Of a stretch of DNA of 13,566 bases, positions 1-5,777 are shown one piece after another; the stretch's first letter is position 1; every line of letters begins with the position of its first letter. Under the pieces are notes generated by a model. That model did no database searches and was not told where the DNA came from. It saw only the letters and a program-made list of their open reading frames with translations. Where the stretch lies: the NCBI GenBank assembly GCA_035317085.1, contig DATHHS010000169.1:1-13566 (forward strand), in the 5' to 3' direction. The position numbers and the translations under genes were made by a program. Origin of the DNA: VBDM01 sp035317085. GTDB taxonomy: Bacteria; Pseudomonadota; Gammaproteobacteria; Burkholderiales; SG8-39.

Positions 1-611
1 AGTGGGAGCCCGGCAAGTTCTCCGTGAAGGGCGCGCCGCAGAAATCGAAAACCATCCAGGAGTGCGCGTTCGCCGCTTATACCAATCATCCGCAGGGCAT
101 GGAGGCGGGGCTGGAGGCGACGCACTACTACGATCCGCCCAACCTGACATTTCCTTTCGGCAGCTACATCTGCGTGGTGGATATCGACAGCGGTACCGGA
201 GACATCAAGGTGCGCCGCTTCGTCGCCATCGATGATTGCGGCAACATCATCAATCCGATGATCGTGCAGGGGCAGATCCACGGCGGGCTCAACCAGGGGC
301 TGGCCCCGGCGCTGTACGAGGAAATCGGCTACGACGAGGAGGGCAACGTCTTCGGCGGCAGCTTCCTCGACTACTACGTGCCCACGTCGATGGAATCGCC
401 CAGCTGGGAGACCGGACACACGGTCACGCCTTCGCCGCACCATCCGTTCGGCGCGAAAGGCGTGGGCGAGTCGGCGACGGTCGGCGCGCCTCCGGCGATC
501 GCCAACGCGGTGGTCGACGCGCTGCGGCACCTGGGCGTGACGCATATCGACATCCCGATCACGCCGGAAAAGGTGTGGACGATCCTGAAAAGTAAGGGCG
601 TGGCGGCGTAG
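1..611 (+). CDS. Molybdopterin-binding large subunit of a xanthine dehydrogenase/CO dehydrogenase-type hydroxylase, C-terminal part (5' end outside window)
   Basis: The reading frame is open from the left edge (first full codon at base 3) to TAG at 609-611, giving the last 202 residues of what is normally a protein of about 750-800 residues. Recognisable pieces are the segment QKSKTIQECAFAAYTNHP, then GDIKVRRFVAIDDCGNIINP, then QIHGGLNQGLAPALYEE, and the family hallmark GAKGVGESATVGAPPAIANA. The Glu of GVGE (codon 468-470) matches the catalytic base of molybdenum hydroxylases, so this end of the active site is intact. The enzyme family hydroxylates or oxidises small aromatic, heterocyclic, aldehyde or CO substrates using Mo-MCD, with separate FeS and FAD subunits. 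The substrate cannot be told, because the loop that marks true CO dehydrogenase (AYxCSFR) lies upstream of the window. Family call is firm; the exact enzyme is open. Confidence 0.93.
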   Translation, partial: WEPGKFSVKGAPQKSKTIQECAFAAYTNHPQGMEAGLEATHYYDPPNLTFPFGSYICVVDIDSGTGDIKVRRFVAIDDCGNIINPMIVQGQIHGGLNQGLAPALYEEIGYDEEGNVFGGSFLDYYVPTSMESPSWETGHTVTPSPHHPFGAKGVGESATVGAPPAIANAVVDALRHLGVTHIDIPITPEKVWTILKSKGVAA

Positions 612-637
612 CGCTTCACAGGCGTACCTGCGTCCGG

Positions 638-662
638 GACCCGCGCCGCCAGGCGCGGAGTC
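638..662. terminator. GC-rich hairpin after the molybdopterin subunit gene, possible terminator without a T-run
   Basis: CCGCGCC (641-647), a 4-base loop, and GGCGCGG (652-658) form a perfect 7-bp stem. GAC (638-640) and GTC (660-662) can extend it across a single bulged A. It begins about 27 bases after the stop codon, where a terminator would be expected. There is no following T tract, so an intrinsic terminator is not proven; it may instead stabilise the 3' end of the mRNA. Confidence 0.35.
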
Positions 663-827
663 GGTGCGCGCATTGCCCGCGTTCGTCGATCGGCGAGTCT
701 AACGACGTCCGCCGGCGGAAGTAGCGGGCGAGCCGGGTCACTCAAGACTCTCCGTCCAGGTCCAACTCCCATGTTGCGCGCGCGTCAGCATGATCCGGTC
801 GGCAGGGGTTGAATCACGTCCGGGTAA

Positions 828-840
828 TACCAGCCTGGTA
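828..840. promoter_or_regulatory. Perfect 13-bp palindrome, candidate operator
   Basis: TACCAG, one central C, then CTGGTA is a perfect inverted repeat. It lies about 80 bp upstream of the PQQ-dockerin gene start in otherwise featureless non-coding DNA. The size and symmetry suit a dimeric regulator, but the arms match no operator I can name, and a chance palindrome is possible. Confidence 0.3.
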
Positions 841-919
841 ATTTGCGGTGGTCGCTGCGGCGATGGCGTATCGGGGATCCGCGCCAACGCTTGCGCCGCG
901 CCAACGCCCGGGAGGAATC

Positions 920-2560
920 ATGCGCATATCCACCGCTGTGATCGCGCTGGTTGTATTTGGCTTGTCGTCGGTGGACTCGATCGCCAACGATGGGCAGATC
1001 TATACCGCCACGCCGCCGCGGCCGGCGGTTGCCCCCAACTCCGATATTGCGCGGGCCGCGGCATCACAGTCCGCGGCATCAAGGTCCGATTACGCCCCTT
1101 TGTTGAAACTGTATTCCCCTGGTCGCACCGCGGCAGATCAGGCCCAGCAGTCGCCGATCGCCATGAACAGCACTCCCGGTCAAGCAGAGCGGGCTGCGGC
1201 CGAGCCTGGCTGGCCCATGCGAGGCAACGACCCGGCCAACACGGGTCACACGGCCGCATTGGGCCCGGCGGTGCAAACTCAGCCAGTGTGGATTTTCCAG
1301 CCGGACGCGAGCACCTTCGTCTGGCGGCCGGCCTCCGGCCCGGACGGCACCATTTACGTGGCGACCGCCTCCTTCCCGCCCGATGGTGTTGATGGCCGGC
1401 TGTACGCGCTGCGCCCGGACGGTTCGGTGAAATGGCAGACGGAACTGACCGGCTCGAGCGGCGTGAAACTCTGGACGTCGGCGACGCCGGTGCTGGACGG
1501 CGATGGCAACATCTACATCGCCTGGGCGCACGACCAGGACTTCGGCAGCCTTGCGGCTATTTCCTTGGACAGCAACGGCAAAATCCGGTGGCGATTCGAG
1601 CCGAAGATCGAGCTGGAGGTGGCTTCGCACGAGCAACCGGTCCTCGGCGACGGCGTCCTCTACGCGGCTGTCGATACCAGCTTCTTCTTCGGGGACCTCA
1701 CCCATCGGGCGTCCATCTTCGCCCTGGACCTGGCGACCGGAAATCCGGCCTGGCACTGGAACTCCCCCAACCTGGACACGTTCTTTGGCGGACCGGTTGT
1801 CGGCCGCGACGGTTACCTCTATCACGCCTCCGCTGCCAACCCGCTGCGGAACGCACCCGGGTTCCTGTATCGCATCGCGCCCGATGGCGTGCTCGATTGG
1901 AGCGTCAACATCGGCCCTGGCGTGAATGAGCCTCCAGCCATCGACGTGGCAAACAACCTGTACCTCGGCGATCTGGCCGGCATCGTCTTCAAGTACGACT
2001 CCGCGGGAATCCTGCTGTGGACGTACGATACCCTGTCCGGCCAGATTTTCATGTCCCCCGTGCTCAACGGCGCACGCGTGATGGTGGGCGGCGCCAACGC
2101 CGGATTGCATGTGCTGGATGCGGGCACGGGCGAGCTCGAGGCGGTGTTTGCCCCGGGCAAATTTCCCATGAGCCAGGCTTCTGACCGGGCCGGGAATGTC
2201 TTTTTCTATTCCATGGATGCGACGGGAACGGTCTCCGGTTTCGGCCGCGGCGGGCGGCAATGGTGGACGTTCAACACCGGGGCGGGCGTATCGGTGAACG
2301 CGGTGGCGATCGCCACCGATGGCAAGCTGCTGGTGGGCAACAGCCAGACGCTGCAGGCGTACATTGCGCCGGTGCTGGGCGATTTGAACTGCGATGGCGC
2401 TGTCAACGTACTTGATATCGAGCCCTATACCTTCGCGCTTACCGATCCGGCTGTGTACGCGCGGCGCTTCCCGCGCTGCTATCGATCCCTCGCGGACATC
2501 AACGGTGACGGGGCCGTCAACGCACTCGATATCGAGCCCTTTGTCGGCCTGCTTCGCTGA
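920..2560 (+). CDS. Exported PQQ-type beta-propeller protein with C-terminal type I dockerin
   Basis: 546 residues. I chose ATG 920 because GGAGG (911-915) sits just upstream and a signal peptide follows directly (MRISTAVIALVVFGLSS, cleavage near residue 22). Upstream in-frame codons from 848 have no such support. Residues 23-95 are a low-complexity Ala/Pro/Ser linker. From GWPMRGNDPANTGHT (about 97-111) to about 485 run propeller repeats of the PQQ_2/BamB type, with blade signatures such as PDGTIYVAT, DGDGNIYIAW, GDGVLYAA and VVGRDGYLYHAS. Residues 487-546 form two F-hand repeats, DLNCDGAVNVLD (488-499) and DINGDGAVNALD (526-537), each followed by IEP; the Asp/Asn spacing fits dockerin calcium loops. 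No PQQ-alcohol dehydrogenase catalytic signature was seen, so a binding or scaffolding role is more likely than dehydrogenase activity. Dockerins bind cohesins, and none is encoded here. Confidence 0.85.
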   Translation: MRISTAVIALVVFGLSSVDSIANDGQIYTATPPRPAVAPNSDIARAAASQSAASRSDYAPLLKLYSPGRTAADQAQQSPIAMNSTPGQAERAAAEPGWPMRGNDPANTGHTAALGPAVQTQPVWIFQPDASTFVWRPASGPDGTIYVATASFPPDGVDGRLYALRPDGSVKWQTELTGSSGVKLWTSATPVLDGDGNIYIAWAHDQDFGSLAAISLDSNGKIRWRFEPKIELEVASHEQPVLGDGVLYAAVDTSFFFGDLTHRASIFALDLATGNPAWHWNSPNLDTFFGGPVVGRDGYLYHASAANPLRNAPGFLYRIAPDGVLDWSVNIGPGVNEPPAIDVANNLYLGDLAGIVFKYDSAGILLWTYDTLSGQIFMSPVLNGARVMVGGANAGLHVLDAGTGELEAVFAPGKFPMSQASDRAGNVFFYSMDATGTVSGFGRGGRQWWTFNTGAGVSVNAVAIATDGKLLVGNSQTLQAYIAPVLGDLNCDGAVNVLDIEPYTFALTDPAVYARRFPRCYRSLADINGDGAVNALDIEPFVGLLR

Positions 2561-2579
2561 AACGGAACGCATTTCAGCG
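2555..2579. repeat. Inverted repeat overlapping the stop codon of the propeller gene
   Basis: CGCTGAAA (2555-2562) and TTTCAGCG (2572-2579) form a perfect 8-bp stem around a 9-base loop. The TGA stop lies in the left arm. A second small stem, CGCCC (2578-2582) with GGGCG (2591-2595), shares two bases with it. No T-run follows, so this may be a weak or Rho-assisted transcript end, or may protect the 3' end. Confidence 0.35.
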
Positions 2580-2657
2580 CCCGCTTGACGGGGCGAACGG
2601 CTGCCTTCAGCTACGCCTCAGCCGCCACCGGAGCGGCATTTCGCCGATCCCCCCAAT

Positions 2658-2681
2658 CCGGCGCACCCCTGTGCACGCCGG
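2658..2681. repeat. GC-rich hairpin in the leader region before the ABM gene
   Basis: CCGGC (2658-2662) plus GCAC (2663-2666), loop CCCT, GTGC (2671-2674), two unpaired bases, then GCCGG (2677-2681) form a 9-bp interrupted stem. It lies upstream of the candidate promoter, so it more likely belongs to the end of the preceding transcript. No T-run follows. Confidence 0.3.
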
Positions 2682-2694
2682 CCAGCGCCTGGGC

Positions 2695-2725
2695 TTGCGC
2701 CGCCAAACCGAGCCTGGACTACAAT
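2695..2725 (+). promoter_or_regulatory. Candidate sigma-70 promoter for the upstream ORF and ABM gene
   Basis: TTGCGC (2695-2700) and TACAAT (2720-2725) resemble -35 and -10 boxes with a 19-bp spacer, slightly longer than ideal. The -10 box is the best in this region, and the site stands about 33 bp before the ATG of the 29-codon upstream ORF. This is a match by eye only. Confidence 0.3.
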
Positions 2726-2757
2726 CCACATCCTTATCTGCGCCGGAGGACAACCCC

Positions 2758-2847
2758 ATGCATCAGCAGGGGAGACGGCGCCGCGATGGCCGGCGGCTCT
2801 CGGGAGCGTGCCGTTTCACTATGACGCTACAAGGGGAGGCAATATGA
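2758..2847 (+). CDS. 29-residue upstream ORF or leader peptide coupled to the ABM protein gene
   Basis: ATG 2758 has a strong ribosome binding site, GGAGGA (2745-2750), at a 7-base spacing. It opens a 29-codon frame beginning MHQQGRRRRDGRR, with seven Arg among residues 6-19. Its TGA (2845-2847) overlaps the ATG of the ABM gene (2844-2846) as ATGA, the classic arrangement for translational coupling. The ABM gene also has its own site (GGGGAGG), which lies inside this ORF. The peptide resembles no family I know. It could be a leader controlling the downstream gene through coupling, a real small basic protein, or a chance ORF. Favouring reality are the site, the spacing and the exact stop-start overlap; against it is its short length and lack of conservation data. 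Confidence 0.45.
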   Translation: MHQQGRRRRDGRRLSGACRFTMTLQGEAI

Positions 2848-3542
2848 ATCGATTGTTTGGTCTGTTGATGCTGGGATCGGCAATGGCGCTTATTCCCGTA
2901 CAGAACGCGAAAGCCCAGGGCAGCGAAGCCGGGGCCTATACCGTGAGCTACTTTGAGGTGGCGCCGGCGGCGGAACACAATGCCGCGGCATTGCTGAAGG
3001 AGCTGAGCGTGGCGAGCCGCAAGAGCCCGGGAAATCTGCGTTTTGACGGGGTGCAACGGCGCGACAGGACAAATCACTTCGCGATCGTGGAAGCGTGGAA
3101 GGACAAAAATGCCCAAGACGCTAACCTCGCGGCGCCGCACACCAAACAATTCCGCGAGAAGCTGCAAGCCATGCTCATCAGCGGCTACGATGAGCGCCCG
3201 CATACGGGTCTCGCAGCCGGCCCCGTGACGGCGGGCGCCGGGGCGCGCGGCGCCGCGGTCTACGTGGTGACCCACGTCGACGTCATTCCGCCTAGAAAAG
3301 ACGATGCCATCGCCGCCCTGCAGGTGTTGGCCGAGGCGAGCCGCAAGGAGGGAGGCAACCTGCGCTACGACCTGCTGCAGCAGAACAGCCGTCCGAACCA
3401 TTTCACGCTTGCCGAGATCTGGAAGGACCAGAGCGCCCTGGAATCGCACGAGGTCGCCGCGCACACGGCGAAATTTCGCGAACTGCTGCATCCGATGAGC
3501 GGCGCTTTGTTCGATCAGCGCCTGTACAAAGCGCTCGACTAG
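2844..3542 (+). CDS. Exported protein with two tandem ABM (antibiotic biosynthesis monooxygenase, YgiN-like) domains
   Basis: 232 residues from ATG 2844, preceded by GGGGAGG. The start at 2844 gives a clean signal peptide (MNRLFGLLMLGSAMALIP, probable cleavage after NAKA, residue 24), whereas an upstream ATG at 2808 would bury it. Residues about 31-118 and 138-228 are two copies of the same dimeric alpha/beta-barrel ABM fold. Both carry a GNLR(F/Y)D segment, an NHF.(I/L).E.WKD segment (77-87 and 185-195) and an AxHTxxF(R) element (98-104 and 206-212). In copy 2, SHEVAAHT keeps the usual paired His; in copy 1 the first His is replaced (DANLAAPHT). The fold is used by cofactor-independent quinol or polyketide monooxygenases and by heme-degrading enzymes. 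The duplication could form a barrel within one chain. Substrate is unknown; periplasmic location is unusual, because YgiN is cytoplasmic. Confidence 0.85.
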   Translation: MNRLFGLLMLGSAMALIPVQNAKAQGSEAGAYTVSYFEVAPAAEHNAAALLKELSVASRKSPGNLRFDGVQRRDRTNHFAIVEAWKDKNAQDANLAAPHTKQFREKLQAMLISGYDERPHTGLAAGPVTAGAGARGAAVYVVTHVDVIPPRKDDAIAALQVLAEASRKEGGNLRYDLLQQNSRPNHFTLAEIWKDQSALESHEVAAHTAKFRELLHPMSGALFDQRLYKALD

Positions 3543-3565
3543 GCGACGCGACCTGCACTCGCCGG

Positions 3566-4339
3566 CTAGACCAGCTTTTTCGGCCCGCCGATGACCAGGC
3601 CTTGCGCGAAATCGACGCCGACCAGGTGGAGCTGCTCCAGCACTTCCTTGCTTTCGACGAATTCCGCGATGGTCTTGATTCCCATATCGTGGCACTTCTG
3701 GTTGATCGTTTCGATCTTTTCGGAGGCGGCGAGCGAGCGGTCGATGTCTTTGACGACGCCGTAGCTGAGCTTCACGAAATCGGGCTTGAGCAGGTCCAGG
3801 AACTTGAACGAGCCGTCGCTGCCGTCGAAGCCGGCAAAGGTGAGGCGGCAGCCGGCGGGCTGGAGCTGCGCCTGGAAATTTTTCAGGTCCTCGGAATGCA
3901 GTAGAGCCGTGTCCCAGCCGAGTTCGAAGGTGAAAGTCCCTTTGGGCAGTTTCGCGTTCTCGATGTTTTTGGCGACGAAGTCCGCGAATTTCGGCTCGCG
4001 CAGCGTGTCCTCCGAAAGATTGACGCCGTTTTCAGGCGCCGTCCAGTCGGGTGTGCGGGCGCGGGACTCCTGAATCCAGCTGGCCAGGCGGCTCACCACC
4101 CAGCGATCGACATAGGGCAGCAGCCGGTATTCCTGCAGCATGGGGAAGAAGGTTCCCGGCGGAAGCAGCTGCTCCTCCTCCTCGCGAAAGCGGACCAGAA
4201 TCTCCTGGAATGGCCGCTCGTTCCGGTCGTCCGCGGCGAGGCGCACGATTTTCTGGGCAAAGAGAATGAAGCCGCCCGTCTTCAAAGCTGAAATCAGCTT
4301 GTCGGCGAGGTTTTTCTGGATCGTGCTTTCGTCGTCCAT
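3566..4339 (-). CDS. Stand-alone EAL-domain protein with degenerate catalytic site, probable c-di-GMP or protein-binding effector
   Basis: 257 residues, no membrane segment, essentially one EAL domain. By alignment to canonical motifs: EAL becomes EIL (46-48), the Asn of NLS is kept (N107), the first Glu of EITES is kept (E139) but the second is Trp (W142), DDFGTG becomes AGFDGS (169-174) so both metal-binding Asp are gone, K190 is kept, AEGVE becomes AEFVES with E226 kept, and the final QG is kept (246-247). Loss of the Asp pair predicts no phosphodiesterase activity. Such domains often bind c-di-GMP or partner proteins instead. The gene is convergent with the ABM gene (23-bp gap) and lies 126 bp behind the LLM gene on the same strand. 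The start has no strong ribosome binding site, so it could be slightly misplaced. The intact GGDEF-EAL protein nearby is an obvious functional relative. Confidence 0.85.
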   Translation of the reverse strand: MDDESTIQKNLADKLISALKTGGFILFAQKIVRLAADDRNERPFQEILVRFREEEEQLLPPGTFFPMLQEYRLLPYVDRWVVSRLASWIQESRARTPDWTAPENGVNLSEDTLREPKFADFVAKNIENAKLPKGTFTFELGWDTALLHSEDLKNFQAQLQPAGCRLTFAGFDGSDGSFKFLDLLKPDFVKLSYGVVKDIDRSLAASEKIETINQKCHDMGIKTIAEFVESKEVLEQLHLVGVDFAQGLVIGGPKKLV

Positions 4340-4381
4340 TTTCGTGTGATAAACCGCTACCTAGGCATCATTCTGCAGGTA

Positions 4382-4396
4382 TTCGTGCGCGACGAA
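4382..4396. promoter_or_regulatory. Small inverted repeat upstream of the degenerate EAL gene
   Basis: TTCGT (4382-4386) and ACGAA (4392-4396) flank GCGCG, 43-57 bp upstream of the minus-strand start at 4339. The position suits an operator. Short arms make chance likely, and no promoter boxes were found in the 126-bp gap. Confidence 0.2.
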
Positions 4397-4465
4397 CGCC
4401 CCGCCGGTACCGACAGGGCAAGCAGCGCGGGAGCTTTCCGGGCATGGTCTGGAAAACGCTGCGGG

Positions 4466-5614
4466 TCACGGCGCGACCCTCTGGCGAGGCGGCGTAGAGG
4501 CCGCGCCGATCGCTCGATTGACCCGGGGCATCACTTCGTTTGCCATCAGTTCCATCGAACGGCGCGCGAGCACGGGATCCACCCAGTCCATTCCCGCGTA
4601 GACGATCTCGCCAAAGTCGCCGGAGTGCTCGCGTAGCGCCAGCAGTTGATCCGCGACCTTGTTGGGCGTACCGCAGAGAATGAGCTCGCGGAGCAGGCGC
4701 TCGAGCGTCACTGCGCCGTCGTCCTCGTTTTCGTGCTGCTTGAAGACGACTTGGCGTTTGGCACGCATCAACTTCTCGCGCAGCTGCTTCCAGTAGAAGC
4801 GGTAGGGGCTCGAGCTGTCCTCGCGCGCGTAGCGCTCTGCGACCCGGTCGTCGTCGGCGACGAAAATCGTGCGGGCGATACGCCACTCCGTGGAATCCGC
4901 CGTCTTCCCGGCGCGGCGTTTGCCCTCGGCGTAGTTTTCCCAGTGGCTCGGCAGCCAGTGCGCGAGAAGGAAGTTCGCCGATAGCGGATGGAAGTCGCGC
5001 TCGCCCATCGCGATCGCGCCTTTCGAGTGCGGCGCCACCACGGTGCCGACGATTTCCGGACGCGGGCTTTGGTAGGGCTTGTACATGATGCCTCGGCCGA
5101 TGTCGGGCACGAAGGTCCTTTCGGTAGTCACCTTGTACCGGTTTCCGGGCAGGTCGATTCCATAGGGCGCGTCGCGCTCCCAGATCGCGAGGATCACGTC
5201 GATCGACTCGGCGAACATCCGGTTGCGGTCCTCGGCGAGGATGCCGAGGGCCTCGGCGTCCGAGGAGAGAGCGCCGGGGCTGATTCCGAATATGAAGCGC
5301 CCCCGCGCGAGGTGGTCGAACATCGCTGCCTGCGCGGCGACTACGACCGGATGCGATTGCGCGAGGTTGGAGGTCCCGGTCGCGAGCCTGATCGTCTTCG
5401 TTTCCCCGATCAGCGTGGCGAGGAAAATGAAGCTGTTCGTGACGTTCTCGCAACGGTCGGTGAGGTGTTCGCCGACGAACGCGTCGTGGAACCCGAGTTT
5501 GTCCGCAAGAACGATCGCCTCGCGGTCCTCCTGCAGCGTCTGCGCCGGATCGCGGTGCGGCGGATGGAGCGGCATCGTGAAGTAACCCAGTCGCATGCGC
5601 GGAATGTGCCGCAT
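4466..5614 (-). CDS. LLM-class flavin-dependent oxidoreductase (bacterial luciferase-like monooxygenase)
   Basis: 382 residues, a usual length for the luciferase-like TIM-barrel family, which uses reduced FMN or F420 supplied by a partner. Family features are the first strand MRLGYFTMPLHPP, then DKLGFHDAFVGEHLTD (38-53), IRLATGTSNLAQSHPV (75-90), GRFIFGISPGALSSDA (105-120) and the late GTPNKVADQLLALRE segment. The closest types are long-chain alkane or limonene monooxygenase-like LLM proteins; the substrate cannot be read from sequence. The start may be ATG 5614 or ATG 5596 (MRLGYF); neither has a clear ribosome binding site, and the shorter form begins exactly at the conserved first strand. 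It is divergent from the GGDEF-EAL gene, sharing 163 bp of upstream DNA, and is followed on its own strand by the EAL-like gene. Confidence 0.9.
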   Translation of the reverse strand: MRHIPRMRLGYFTMPLHPPHRDPAQTLQEDREAIVLADKLGFHDAFVGEHLTDRCENVTNSFIFLATLIGETKTIRLATGTSNLAQSHPVVVAAQAAMFDHLARGRFIFGISPGALSSDAEALGILAEDRNRMFAESIDVILAIWERDAPYGIDLPGNRYKVTTERTFVPDIGRGIMYKPYQSPRPEIVGTVVAPHSKGAIAMGERDFHPLSANFLLAHWLPSHWENYAEGKRRAGKTADSTEWRIARTIFVADDDRVAERYAREDSSSPYRFYWKQLREKLMRAKRQVVFKQHENEDDGAVTLERLLRELILCGTPNKVADQLLALREHSGDFGEIVYAGMDWVDPVLARRSMELMANEVMPRVNRAIGAASTPPRQRVAP

Positions 5615-5731
5615 CGGGGCGTGGCAGTCAAACTCGATCGCCTCTCTTGGCTTCTGGTAAGTTAGAATCGGTCGGCATCTGAAAGGGAGAATTGGGTCAC
5701 ACAGGAGAGCCGGCGGGGGTTTTCGGACCGA

Positions 5732-5774
5732 GGGAGCGTGCGCGACAGTCGCGCTCCCGCGGGCAGCTGGCGGG
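5732..5774. promoter_or_regulatory. Overlapping hairpins just upstream of the GGDEF-EAL start
   Basis: GGGAGCG (5732-5738) pairs with CGCTCCC (5752-5758), and the inner CGA/TCG (5743-5745, 5749-5751) can extend the hairpin. A second stem, CCCGC (5756-5760) with GCGGG (5770-5774), uses three of the same bases, so the two are mutually exclusive. The second stem ends three bases before GTG 5778. Such a layout could affect translation start, but it could also reflect plain GC richness. Confidence 0.3.
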
Positions 5775-5777
5775 ACC

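Larger units (their letters stand above)
612..919. other. Intergenic region of 308 bp
   Basis: No convincing gene lies here. Apparent ORFs crossing it have no ribosome binding site or recognisable product. It contains a GC-rich hairpin just after the molybdopterin gene (641-658) and a perfect 13-bp palindrome (828-840) about 80 bp before the next start. I could not find a well-spaced sigma-70 promoter: TTGAAT (809-814) and TAATAC (825-830) are only 10 bp apart. Confidence 0.6.

Noticed and set aside
920..2560. PQQ-dependent alcohol dehydrogenase
   Set aside because: The propeller repeats are present, but I saw no adjacent-Cys pair or dehydrogenase catalytic signature, and the length and dockerin tail do not fit.
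1079..2572. Long minus-strand open frame (497 codons) opposite the propeller gene
   Set aside because: It is the mirror of a real gene in GC-rich DNA; its translation has no recognisable domain and the plus strand has signal peptide, repeats and dockerin.
2585..2824. 79-codon ORF in the gap before the ABM gene
   Set aside because: No ribosome binding site, no recognisable product, and it crosses the candidate promoter and the better-supported upstream ORF.
3543..3565. Bidirectional terminator between the convergent ABM and EAL genes
   Set aside because: The 23-bp gap has no usable stem followed by a T-run on either strand.
4368..5453. 361-codon minus-strand frame inside the LLM gene
   Set aside because: It is a different frame of the LLM gene with Arg/Ala-rich composition; the LLM frame has clear family motifs.
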